The position numbers and the translations under genes were made by a program. This document shows, piece after piece, positions 44,433 through 54,686 of a stretch of DNA of 64,000 bases. Below the pieces are notes generated by a model that saw nothing but the letters and a program-made list of their open reading frames with translations, did no database searches and had not been told where the DNA came from. Position 1 is the stretch's first letter. Every line of letters starts with the position of its first letter. Source of the stretch: Symsagittifera roscoffensis (taxonomy: Eukaryota > Xenacoelomorpha > Acoela > Convolutidae); assembly GCF_963678635.1 (NCBI RefSeq), contig NC_087062.1:9532670-9596669 (forward strand), read 5' to 3'.

Positions 44433-45755
44433 CTAGCGATCGCCTTTCCTCATCCCTGTGGTCATCGGCAGGTCTGGTTCTGTCCACTTTGGTACCTGGT
44501 CCTGCTCTGGATCATTCCAATTTTCCTCCGCGAAAGATCCTTCGTCCGAATCCACATCTATCTTCTCGTTATCCTTCATGCTCATGTCCTCGTTGCCGTC
44601 CTTCTTCTCTCTGGTGCCTTTCTCTTTCACCTCACATTCCAGTAGATGCTCAAGTCCTTCGATATTCTGTGGTACATACCAGTCTTCCGGAGATGGGACG
44701 TGAGGTTTCAGATTTTCTTAGTGCGGCGCACGCCCTGTAATCAAGCGATAGATCCGGCCCTGCTGGTGTACCTCTGTTATTTTGAACGGTCCTCTCCATT
44801 TCTTCAGTAACGTTTTGGTCCTTTTTGAAGGTATGATTTTCTGGATCACCCAGACGTATTGTCCCACAGCATACGGTTTCGCTTGAAGTATTTTTTCATC
44901 GTAATTCTTCCGCTGTCTCATTTGTGCCTGCTCCGTGTTGTTTCTACAGAGCTCGTTCAATTCCTGTTGTCTCCTGACCGATTCCTTCACATACGCCTGC
45001 GGCGACGTCTCTTTTCCTTCGTATTCCGGATAGAAGAATGTCAGGGGCATCGCTCTCTACCTGCCAGTTAACATCATGAAAGGACTGATCCCTGTTGTTG
45101 AGTGCTGCGTGCTGTTATACGCCCCTACCACTTGCGGCAGATATTTATCCCAATCTGTCATGTATTTCGAGCAACATACCCTGAGCATGTTCACCAGTGT
45201 TCTGTTCTGCCTCTCCACTAATCCGTTCATTTGAGGATGGTAGGTTGTTGAATGCGCTTGAGCAATGTGGGACCTCCTCATCAGTTCTTTTGTCAGGTCA
45301 CCCAAGAAGGCTTTCTCATTGTCCGATTGGAATATCATCGGACAACCATATCGTGATATCCAGTGCGTTATCAAATGATCACAAGTCTCTTCAGCTGTGG
45401 CTGTCTGACATGGTACCGCTTCTGCCAGTTTCGTAAAGTGGTCTATAATTACCAGGATCTAATTGTACCTCGAGTTGGTCATGCAGATCTTCTGATGGTC
45501 TATCTGCACGACCTCAGTAAATTCCGAGTTTTTCATGGTTTTAAGTGGGAATTTTTTTTTTAGGGTCTTTCACTTGCAAACACGACAAACATGCGTTCAC
45601 CCAACTCTCGCAAGCCCTTCTCAACCCTGGCCAATCAAACTTGTGCAGTAATCTTTGTTGCACCTTGTCTATCCCCTGATATTCCATCTGGTCGTGCGAT
45701 CTGAACAACACTTGCGTCTGGTATAGCTGTGGTAGTATGATGAGATTATGCCTGT
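44433..45755 (-). pseudogene. Ty3/Gypsy-type integrase with acidic tail (block B)
   Basis: The zinc-binding domain reads HDQMEYQGIDKVQQ (second His of H-x4-H replaced by Tyr) but keeps CLSC. The core holds VVQIDHQKICMT (first Asp), MIFQSDNEKAFLGDL (second Asp) and MNGLVERQNRTL (Glu). The C-terminal part has LLKKWRGPFKITEVHQQGRI and an acidic tail ending at 44433. Breaks are a stop at about 45462 and small frame changes near 45550 and 45055. It is clearly related to the block A integrase but diverged enough to represent a different subfamily, in contrast to the near-identical downstream ORF. Confidence 0.85.
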
Positions 45756-46566
45756 CTAATATTTTCTCCTCATCTTTCCTCCTACAGGCTACCACACCAT
45801 CAGCTGTGTGATACAGTAAGTCCCTTCTCTCTTTGTAGAACTGGCTCAAAGTTGTGTAACTATCCTCCTCCAGGTATCCTTTCTCCTTGTCTCCCGTCCG
45901 GATCCATTTGGAGAGGTTGCTCGTCATCTTGTCATTCTTTTGGGCTCGTATCAGATCCGACAGTCTGTATCTCGCCTCGACGTGTTCCTTCAATGACATC
46001 ATTTGACCATTCAGTTCTCCGGGACTGTGGATGTCGTTTTTTAGCTTAACGCGAACTATCCTTTTCAAGACTACCCTGTCATCATCCGGTTCCAGGTTCG
46101 TTCTTCCATTTGAATTGCACGATAGCTCCCTGAATGGTTTCCTTGACACCGGTATTTTCTCAAGCTCTTCTCCTCCGTACGCATCCTGTTGCTCTAGGTT
46201 GTACGTCCCTGAGGAAGAGTCAGTTCGTAGTTCTCTGTCGTGGTGCCTCATTTTCTCTTCTGCTTATTTCATGCAAAGACGGTCTTGGTCATCACCACTC
46301 TTTTCTGAGTCATCCTCCCATTCTTCCGACTCCCCGGACAAATTCTCTTTCTCACTATCTCCTTCTGTTTTCGGCCACTCCTCGAACTCTTGATCTAGTC
46401 CGAGGTGTTCGGCTTCCTCCTTGAATGACACTTTCTTCTTCCGAAACGTAGTCCGTCTTAGTATGTCCTCCGGGACTTTCTTGACCAATGTTCGCACAAC
46501 TTCTTTGTCGTCAGGTTGCTCGCCTGTCATTGAGTCCTCGCCATGAGCTGCTTCCCCCCTTTTCAA
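45756..46566 (-). pseudogene. Acidic linker upstream of integrase (block B)
   Basis: Frames 46566-46264 and 46251-45760 carry an acidic Ser/Glu-rich stretch (EKENLSGESEEWEDDSEKSG), then a helical segment with VEARYRLSDLIRAQKNDKMT that is also seen just before the block A integrase (ARYRLSDL). One stop separates the frames. Upstream of about 46566 the element ends abruptly; neither RNase H nor reverse transcriptase is present. Confidence 0.6.
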
Positions 46567-46645
46567 TATGGCGACCCAAGATAAGCAAGAGTATTACAAT
46601 CGGGTACTAGACTTTTTTTATGCAGTGAACAGCTTTGTCCACAGC

Positions 46646-46842
46646 ATGACTGAAATTTGTTCATCTCCAAATGTATCTCTTCCTACTCAACATGCACGTC
46701 TAACTGCTGTAATTCAAAAGCTCGCTTCAACTGAGTTCACAGGATGACTGAATTTTGGTCATCTCCAAATGTATATCTTCCTTCGCAAGATGCACGTCTA
46801 ACTGCTGTAATTCAGAAGCTGGCTTCAACTGACATTTGTTTT
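46646..46842. repeat. Tandem duplication, period 98 bp
   Basis: Two copies begin at atgactgaaatttgttcatc (46646) and atgactgaattttggtcatc (46744), both running through gcacgtctaactgctgtaat. About 90% identical. No coding content seen. Confidence 0.85.
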
Positions 46843-47466
46843 CGAGATGAACAAAATTTTAAGACGTAAGTTGATTTTTTTGTCGGATTTATTGATTTGG
46901 ACCCAATTTTTGGCGGCTTACTTGGCGGGTACATGAGGGCAAATATAGTTCATGCTTTTCTGGTTTTTATAAGCGCCAAAATTTTCTCTTAGAAATATTT
47001 TTTATGTGTTTTCTAGATTTTTTTTGAAGTAAAATTCCAGTTTTTTTCGGATGCATGGTTTCTGATTTTTTAAAATTTTTAAGTGCTTTAAACAAGTTTT
47101 AGTTTTAATTAGTTTGGTTTATTTTAGGTTTAAGCAGTTTTATTTGAAATCGATTGAAGTTTATGGTGCAACATATTTTAAGTTTGCCAAAAAATTTATA
47201 AATTTTCCAGGTTTTTTTGCAATTTCGACTCGATTTTTCGGGCTAGTTTTTTGCTAAGTTTTCTTTTAATAGATGACTCGATAAGGTACAGCAGATGTAA
47301 CTTATGTCATTTTGATAGTTTTGACCTGCTGTTTTCCTAAACAAAGAGAGATTTTACGAAGCAAAATGACTGCAGGCTGAACTTTAAACTTGTCAATTTC
47401 AAGAATTTTGAATAAATTGCATTTGATTGTGTCATTCATCCAGAGAGCTTATATAATTAGTAGTAA
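46843..47466. other. No gene seen
   Basis: T-rich sequence with no protein-like frame and no obvious repeat, between the end of block B and the TIR element. Confidence 0.5.
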
Positions 47467-47997
47467 AAAGTTCGAACAGACAGAATTAATTAAAATGAGC
47501 AATCAGTGCTTTTCGACGCTTTTTTGCATGCAAAATCTGAAGCCGAACAACCTTGAATTTTTTGTCAGACCAAATTCAAAATGCGAGATTGTCGATTATC
47601 CGATGATTATGCTAGCCTAATTTTTAAATAATGCGATGAACATCCAGATTTTACTATGGAACAGTTAGCAAAATTAGTTAAAAATCGAAATCTAGAGTTA
47701 TTTTCAACTGCAAAAAAAAACAGATTAGGCCGCGCAAAAAAACTGAACGGAAGTTAAGATGATCATATTATTCAAAGCTTGGAAACCAATCGCAGAAAAA
47801 CATTAGCCACCCTGAGCAATAATTGTCCTGTTTCAAGGTTTTTTATTCGACGCTTCGGATGCAATTGGCCGCCGATGTTATAGGTTTTGAGCGAAACTCT
47901 GCTTTATGAACTTTCGACGTTATGTATATTTCAGTTTTAATTTCCGATGATTTCTAGACAGTTGCTCTTTTTAATTAATTCTGTCTGTCCGAACTTT
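47467..47997 (+). mobile_element. Small DNA transposon with 36-bp terminal inverted repeats
   Basis: The left end AAAGTTCGAACAGACAGAAT (47467-47502 in full) and the right end (47997-47962, reverse complement) agree at 34 of 36 positions. Inside, a plus-strand frame begins with an ATG in the left TIR (47495, MSNQCFSTLFCMQNLKPNNL). After a frame change a second stretch (EHPDFTMEQLAKLVKNRN, then KKNRLGRAKKLNGS, a stop, and ETNRRKTLATLSNN) looks like the helix-turn-helix start of a transposase. A TA next to each end is compatible with Tc1/mariner-type insertion but is not proof. At 531 bp it is a deletion derivative and cannot move by itself. Confidence 0.65.
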
Positions 47998-49199
47998 ATG
48001 CAACTCTCTATAAATGCGGTAAATTAAACCTAAACCGGTAATGATTGGCTAGTGCTATAATGCGGCTTTATGTGCTCTGAATTGTCTCAATTAAAGCCAA
48101 TTAATCTTAGTCCTTCGTAAATTGGGTCAGTGAACAAGTTACTGAGTTACAACTTGAAGGCTTGTGGCTGAACCATACAAGTTGATTCATTAGAAGCAGA
48201 AACAGTGAGCGTATGGCTGGGTCTCATTATCCACAGGCCGCAAGCTCACTGCTAAACACGGGCTGGTAAATTGATGTCGGCGTGTTTTATGTTTATTAGA
48301 GAGATGGTATATCAATCGGAGATGGATCGAACTTTTCCCAACTCCCAGCTCCTCATATCCTGAAAATAAAAGTTAAAGATGCCCATTCAAATTCAAGACT
48401 TATCTGTAGAACTTAAAGTTAATACAGTTCAAATTATAACCAGAACCTGCCTGAAAAGTCACCTCTGTCAAAAAGTCTAGCTTCTTCGCATCTGGTAAGG
48501 AATTTGTCAGTATTTATCAACCTTCCCAATCCACTGAATTGGAGCAGTAATGATTGTCATTGTACAATTGTTTCTTTCCGGAAGGCTTCTTTGATTGTAT
48601 CTATGATTTCAGTGCAATTTCGTCATATAGTTTTTCATAGATTTCCCATTTTTCTGGCGTTCTGTGACAGTGATTTCTCGTATTTTCAGTTGTCGCAAAA
48701 TTTATGTCACAAATAAAAGTTTTAAAACCAAAAATGTCAATTTCTAGCTTTTTGTGTTAATTTTGTTGATTAACGTCTTTTCCGGCGAAGCAGGCTCTTT
48801 TTTGTCAACCATTCTGGTCGAAAGGCACATATACCTTATTTTGTGCGCTTTGAAATAAAATAATTGATGGTTACACAATCTCAAGCGGTACGGTTTCAAG
48901 AGTTTCATGCATTTGGAGTATTTTTTTGACCTGAATTCTTTCCTGTTCGTTCACTTTAGCCTGAAATCACGTCTGATCTTTTACGGCAACCTGATAATCC
49001 ATAAATCAAAAGAGACAAAAGTTTTGTTGCATTTCATAAGGTGAAAACAAAAATCAGCAACTGTTTGATTCCGTAATTGAAGCATGGGTTGAGAATATTT
49101 TTTCTGTTCTGATTGAAGTGGCACTTACAGGCTTTGCTCGTTCCAGTATGATGAAAAATGGTCAAGCTGGGAGCGAGCTTGATATAACTTAGAGTCGAA
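47998..49199. other. Upstream region of the carrier pair; no gene seen
   Basis: No coding frame. The acceptor-like string gtggcacttacag at about 49130, some 65 bp before the first carrier's ATG, could be a 5'-UTR intron acceptor or a spliced-leader site. I see no clear TATA box. Confidence 0.4.
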
Positions 49200-50182
49200 A
49201 TGGAATCACTGCGTTCCCTTTCCTTGAGTAAGACTGCTTCTGCCGGAGCATTGACAGGGTTCTCTGTGAGATTGTTTGTGAATCCGCTTGATGTGATCAA
49301 GATTCGATGGCAACTTCAAATTGAACCAATATCTTCAAAATTTGACATTGAACCCGGAAAATACAAATCGTGGTCACAGACGGTGCGAAGTATTGTAAAA
49401 GAAGAAGGTGTAAGGTAAAGATAAAGCTCGTTACAATATCTTTTCTGATGACTCCTCTGTATTAAACAGAATCCTTTGCTTACAGCGCACTATGGAAAGG
49501 TCATCTATCGGGCCAAGTGTTGACAATCGGGTACAGCAGTTTGCAGTTTACAACTTATAACTATCTCTGCCGCGGTTTTGTTGATCGGAAAAGTTTTGGA
49601 AGCAACTTTGTTATTGGCGGTATAAGTGGTTGTGTAGCGACCCTGGGAACCCTGCCTATCGATTTGATTCGAACTAGAATGGTCTCTCAGGGCAATCTTG
49701 TAATTTACACGTCAATCACGAATGCTTTTAAAACAATATACAAGCAAGATGGAGTTCTCGGCTATTTCCGTGGGTTAACCCCTGCGCTTGTTCAAATTTT
49801 TCCGTTCACCGGTCTTTCTTTTGGAATTTACATTGCAATAAGAACGCCAATGCAGAACGTTGCAGGGCATGATCATAAACAGATGTCTAACTTCTTCTCG
49901 GGACTCTTAACTGGATCAGTCGTCAAAACAATTCTGCACCCTCTGGATGTCTACAAAAAACGATTGATGGTACAAGGCTTCGCAGACGCCAGAAAAGAGT
50001 TCGGAAAGTTTGTTTATTACAAAAATATGCTGGACTGCAGTGCCCAAATTTTGCAAACTGAAGGATTTCTCGGAATGTTCAAAGGACTGAGTCCGAACGT
50101 TGTAAAAGGTGCAGTCGCTACTAGTCTGCAGTTTGGCTTCTTTGAATTCTATATAGAGCTAGTTAACAAATATTTCAATTAA
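49200..50182 (+). CDS. SLC25A19: Mitochondrial carrier, SLC25A19-like (thiamine pyrophosphate carrier), first of two
   Basis: Two exons, 49200-49414 and 49486-50182, are joined across a 71-bp GT-AG intron (gtaaag to cttacag). The split serine codon restores KEEGVSALWKGHLSG, which matches the intronless neighbour. The protein has 303 residues, the usual carrier length, and three P-x-D/E-x-x-K/R repeats: NPLDVIKIRW (Pro29), LPIDLIRTRM (Pro129) and HPLDVYKKRL (Pro224). Stretches such as WKGHLSGQ, GYFRGLTPALVQIFPFTG and VQGFADARKEFG are those of the SLC25A19/TPC1 subfamily, which imports thiamine pyrophosphate through the inner mitochondrial membrane. Substrate is inferred from family resemblance. 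ATG at 49200 is the only reasonable start. Confidence 0.85.
49415..49485 (+). other. 71-bp spliceosomal intron in the first carrier gene
   Basis: Begins GTAAAG, ends GCTTACAG, phase 2. The homologous position in the second carrier (about 50540) has no intron, so one was gained or lost after the tandem duplication. Confidence 0.85.
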
Positions 50183-50312
50183 TTAACGATTATTCTCAAA
50201 ACTTCGGCGTTTGTGCGTGTGCGGAGATGATTGTTTCTGGGAAAGTTAAAAATATCTTCCACGTTCTTATTGATTTCAGAGACAAGATTGTCTTTTTGCC
50301 TTTGAAATAGTT

Positions 50313-51260
50313 CTGGATACCGTGAAGGACTTGAGTTTGTCTTCGACTGCAGTTGCTGCAAGCCTAACTGGGTTTTCAGTGCGACTAATTGTCAACCCGC
50401 TGGACGTAATTAAAGTTAGATGGCAATTACAAGTTGAAGCCATTTCCAGAGACGAAAGCGCACAACGGAAGTTAAACAAAGGCTTTCAGAGCAAATATCA
50501 ATCATGGGGGCAGACGTTATCCTGTTTGCTGAAAGAAGAAGGTCTGAAGGCTTTCTGGAAAGGTCACCTATCAGGCCAAATGTTGACCATAACATTTAAT
50601 GCCATTCAGTTTTCCGCATACAAACACCTGACGTCTTTGGCTGATAATGGAGACTTTGTATCGAAAACTCTTGCAAATCAGTTTGTCGTTGGTGGCATCA
50701 GCGGTTCTCTGGCAACTATTGGAGCCATGCCGCTCGATGTTTTGAGAACTCGACTCGTATCTCAAGGAATCAAAAAGGTTTACTCCTCAATTCCAAATGC
50801 TGTTAATCAGATTGGGAAAACAGAAGGACTTCTTGGGTTTTATAGAGGCCTGTATCCCGCATTGCTGCAAACTTTTCCCGCTGGCGGGATGACATTTGGT
50901 TTTTATCATGTGTTTAATAAGTCAATCAAATCGACTGCAAACATCGACGATAATACTGCAAACATGACGGCAGGGTTTTTATCTGGTTTGCTGGTCAAAT
51001 GCATTGTGCATCCGCTAGATGTGCTTAAGAAACGACTGATGATTCAAGGTTTTGGCGAAGCTAGAAAAGATTTTGGACGATTTGTCGAGTATCGAGGTGT
51101 CACGGATTGCGCATGGAAAATGCTTAGAGAAGAGGGGCTGAACAGTTTTTTCAAAGGAATTTCTCCGAATTTAGTCAAGGGAGGAGTATCAACTGCTTTG
51201 ACCTTCGGATTCTTTGAACTTTATTGCAAATATTTGAAAAATGAAACTGATTTAAAGTGA
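50313..51260 (+). CDS. SLC25A19: Mitochondrial carrier, SLC25A19-like, second of two; start codon unclear
   Basis: A single uninterrupted frame ending at TGA 51258-51260, about 315 residues. It has NPLDVIKVRW, MPLDVLRTRL and HPLDVLKKRL as the three carrier signatures, and TPC1-type stretches such as FWKGHLSGQM, GFYRGLYPALLQTFPAGG and IQGFGEARKDFG. It is a tandem paralogue of the gene at 49200-50182. No in-frame ATG precedes the conserved N-terminus: the codon aligned with the neighbour's ATG is CTG (50313), and the frame is open upstream only to TGA 50271. Options are a non-AUG start, a first exon at 50227-50244 spliced over a 35-nt intron (very short), or a mutated start. The acceptor-like ttgatttcag at 50279 lies 97 bp after the first gene's stop. 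Confidence 0.8.
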   Translation: MDTVKDLSLSSTAVAASLTGFSVRLIVNPLDVIKVRWQLQVEAISRDESAQRKLNKGFQSKYQSWGQTLSCLLKEEGLKAFWKGHLSGQMLTITFNAIQFSAYKHLTSLADNGDFVSKTLANQFVVGGISGSLATIGAMPLDVLRTRLVSQGIKKVYSSIPNAVNQIGKTEGLLGFYRGLYPALLQTFPAGGMTFGFYHVFNKSIKSTANIDDNTANMTAGFLSGLLVKCIVHPLDVLKKRLMIQGFGEARKDFGRFVEYRGVTDCAWKMLREEGLNSFFKGISPNLVKGGVSTALTFGFFELYCKYLKNETDLK

Positions 51261-51600
51261 TTAGATGCCTGTGATAGAATATCATTTATAAAAAAACTTG
51301 TATTTACTAGATTTAGTTGAAGAGATTTCAATATCCTCAATTTTAATTCGATTCCATTGGAGAGAATGAGAGTTTCGATTTGACAGCATCGATTCATAAT
51401 TACAGGAGTCATTGCTGCAGATTACTGGATCATAGCACTTTTTACGATTGCGATTGGCAAGCATTTTTTGTCTGCTCAATTTTTGCCGTCATTGTTGGCG
51501 CAGCAAGGAATTCGCCGATGATCCCAGCATTCAACGTGTTCCGGGAGCTTTTTGAGAATAAAAAATAGATGTTTCTGTTGGCTCGCTTGTTAGAATTTGT
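51261..51600. other. 3' flank of the carrier pair
   Basis: The stretch ends the carrier transcription unit; aataaaaaatag at about 51558 contains a plus-strand AATAAA that could be the polyadenylation signal, although it is about 300 bp past the stop. No further gene seen. Confidence 0.35.
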
Positions 51601-51659
51601 TCAGGCTCAAGTTTCTTTTTTTTGCGCTTATCCTTTTGTTTTTTTTTTTCAGTTCAGCT

Positions 51660-52665
51660 CATTTTCTTTATTAAAAAAGGCGAATTCCACTATCGAACAG
51701 CAAAAGTGTAAAGTTCACGAAAAACGTGATCGATTTCCTGTTTCGAAAGTGGAATTAAATTTTCAGATTTCCCAGCGAAATAAAAATTTAACTTATTAAT
51801 CCAGTCTTCTCAAGATGGGTTAATTTTATCATTGAAGTGCCGACCGTAGATTGTTCTGTAAAGGCATCTATTTTTTCTATGAAACTCAAAAAAAGTTTTC
51901 AAGAAATCAGTCCGTATTTTTTTTCTGTTTACTTGCGTTCATTGACTCTTTTCCAACTGTCTGTTTGCTATGGTTTTTGTGTCTTAACCTTTGTTTTTAA
52001 CTTAACCTGATCTAGTCTTAAGTGTAAGAAACAACAAGTCTGATTTTTTTAAAAACGAAATTTTAGGTTTTAAAAATTTATCCTGAACAAATGAATTTTG
52101 ACGCATACTGTTTTGATCCCAGTTGCAACTCGAAAATGATTTTAATCCAACCTAATTTTCGGTTGTTTTTTGGAAAGCGACATGCAACTGCAAGTGCTAA
52201 AAATGATTGCAAATTACCACTGCACATCCGGAAGCTACGAGGAGAAAATAATGATTTTTGATGATTTTAAGTTTTTACCAGGAAAAGTCTTAATATTTGC
52301 TTATGCTCAACATTACTTCGCGGTTTGACTTTTGATTTCTTTGTAATTCCGGTTCACTTCCTCTGTTAGAAGGAAGGCGAACCCCACTTTTGAACAGCGA
52401 AAATTTGAAGGCCACGAAAAACGTAATCGACTTCTAGTTTCGAAAGTAGAATTTAATCTTCAGATTTTCCAGCAAAAAAAATACTTATTGATCCAGTTTT
52501 CTCAAATCGGGTTAGTTTTATTACTAAGTGGCAATCATAAATTGTTGTAAAAATTCAAAGAGCTTTAAAGCCATCTAGTTGTTTTGGCACTTTGGAAATT
52601 TGGATTTTTTCACAGTTTTTTTTTTCTGTTTACTTGCGTTCATTGACTCTTTTCCAACTTTTTAT
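51660..52665. repeat. Direct repeat pair about 700 bp apart
   Basis: The left copy (about 51680-51965) and right copy (about 52374-52660) share aaaaaggcgaattccac/ggaaggcgaaccccac, the gtttcgaaagtggaatt motif, the tccagtcttctcaagatggg motif, and an identical cttgcgttcattgactcttt. Identity is moderate, with indels. No coding content is recognisable, so this is an old local duplication or two insertions of one repeat. Confidence 0.65.
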
Positions 52666-53949
52666 GGGCCATGTTTTGATTGATTACAATTTTAATATTG
52701 AATTCTTTCCAAAAAAGAAAGACCAAAAGAAATGTTACGCGACGAAATTCACAGGCCATTAGAAACCCAGAATTGTTTGTTTGAAGATCTTATGTCTAAG
52801 TTGAATCATCATAGACATGCTGAACTGGAAAAAAAACCTTTTAATAGAAGTATTGTGTGAAACGGTATCGCCCCACACACACCTGCGAATTAATATCAGT
52901 GAAATGTTTGTTCACAATGACCGATTGCTGTGGAATTTGGCAGCCGAACTAATAAGGCCATGATAAACATATTTGGTCTTCATAGTTAACCTCGTAAAAG
53001 CGCTCGTTAAACCACAAAATATGACGCTCATGTGAGGGGCGAGAATTAAAAAGAGACGCGGTATCATATTATCAGCTACAATGCTTTTCTGTTTACCATC
53101 CTAAGGATGGGCAGAAATGAGATCGGATAGATATTGCGGCAGCCGATGAAACCTTGTATGGGCATGTGTAAAACGTAAAGCCTGTTCTGGTGGTTCTGGC
53201 CACTATCAGATATTTCAAGAAAGTGTCTGTGTTCATGAAAGTTAATTTTGGTCTACAATGTTGGTTGATCTACAAATTGCGCGTAGTTTTTTGAAGGGGT
53301 TTTGTCTACAGTATCGAGAAAAGTTTTCGAAAAAAAATGATTTTTATTCAGCTTGAGCGATCATTGTTTCAAGGGAAGCGAGATACCACAAAGTTGAAAC
53401 TGTATAGACCTAAATACAAAATTTGTTCTTTGAACCCTCCGTTTGCCGTTTGCCGCCACCCCCCTCGGGACTGGGAATCAATAACAATACAAAACGTTCC
53501 ATTTCTGTTCAAGCCATATATCTGCACAAGTTCAGAAAAAATGCATTTTTATTATTTGAAAACGGTTTTTATTTTTGATTTCTGTGTTAAAACACAGGTC
53601 TCTCTTTTTCCACGTAAAAGTGGTCACCCTGATACTTTATTTCAATTTTCTTGTCAAATAGTTTGTCAATGTATCTCGTTTTATTGTTACTTAGCGCAAT
53701 TCAAAAACCTTGGATTTTTAAAATTCAGATTTTTTGATCCTCGCTTGTATTACTGTAACTTTGCATGTAATATAAGCGTGAAATTTTTGTTTGTGATGAA
53801 GAGAATTGAACGAAAAAGCTTAGTAAATTTTCTCGATAAATTTTTTTGGTGACATGTGGCCACTATGGTTGAATAAAAATGTTTTGCTACTTCTAACCTA
53901 ACCTAACCCCGTAACAAGTGTGAGCCATGGTAAGTAAAACTGTGAAGAG
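52666..53949. other. No supported gene
   Basis: Mostly non-coding. A 171-codon plus-strand frame at 53337-53852 starts with ATG but is rich in Phe, Leu and Lys, matches nothing I know, and has no signal peptide or domain, so I do not call it a gene. The 52860-53180 stretch is slightly less AT-rich than its surroundings but has no readable content. Confidence 0.4.
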
Positions 53950-54198
53950 CAGGGCCGGATCTAGGACTTTCTCGAGGGGGGAGGTTACGGATTTTCGTCG
54001 ACCAAATTGATTTTCCAATTTGATTAAAAATTTTTTGAAAAAACGAAACTAATATTTTTGGCGCCGAAGGCGCTTTTGGAAATTTTTAGGGTCCGTCAAC
54101 AAACATGGATATCTCAAAATAGTACAAAGGGGGACCCTTTTAGTCGGCAGGGTGTCGAATCTCTGAAAAGGGCGACACCCCCCCTAAATCCGCCCCTG
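53950..54198. mobile_element. hAT-type MITE
   Basis: The left end CAGGGCCGGATCTAGG and the right end CCTAAATCCGCCCCTG are inverted repeats of one another (14 of 16), and CAGGGGCGGAT-like ends are characteristic of hAT elements. The 249-bp interior is non-coding and contains an internal palindrome, ttggcgccgaaggcgcttttgg-like, around 54059. An 8-bp target duplication is not preserved (GTGAAGAG on the left, GTACTACG on the right), so the insertion is old. Confidence 0.6.
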
Positions 54199-54686
54199 GT
54201 ACTACGTGCCTGATTTTGATTTTCTAGAACGCGGGTTATATCCGGCTAATAATGACCGATTTGGTCAATCTTTTTCACTCTGAGTCTCGTTTTATTTAGC
54301 AATATTTCTTTTTCCACATTCTTCAAAAATTATGACCTAAAATGGTACGCAATTGAAACTTTTCAAATAATTATACAATTTTCAATTACCCATTCAACTA
54401 TGCCACTGTTGGGTACATGTGTTACCATTATATTGTTTTTTGCCTCTCGCTTTTTTTGTGGATCAAACGGCTCTGTTTCAAAAGAGTTAAGGATGTTGCA
54501 AGTATTTGTTAATTCCTGAGTTAGTTCAAACCAGTGCATCATACATGGAATCTGATTTGTTATTAAGATACAGGTTTCATTACATTGAAGTAAAATTGGT
54601 TAGTTAAACTTAGTGACAGATGGCATTTAATCATGTCGAAATCTGCTGTTAAAGTTGTAAATAAATGAAGATTGTGTGCTTTTGAC
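54199..54686. other. 3' flank of the elongase gene
   Basis: No gene. On the minus strand, ATTAAA at about 54631-54626 lies some 60 nt after the elongase stop and could be its polyadenylation signal. Confidence 0.4.

Noticed and set aside
50227-50279. Six-codon first exon plus 35-nt intron for the second carrier, as a firm gene model
   Set aside because: The splice phases work, but a 35-nt intron is shorter than metazoan introns normally allow. Kept only as an alternative in the notes.
53337-53852. 171-codon plus-strand open frame starting with ATG
   Set aside because: Low-complexity Phe/Leu/Lys-rich composition, no domain, no signal peptide, no splice context and no second copy. Likely chance.
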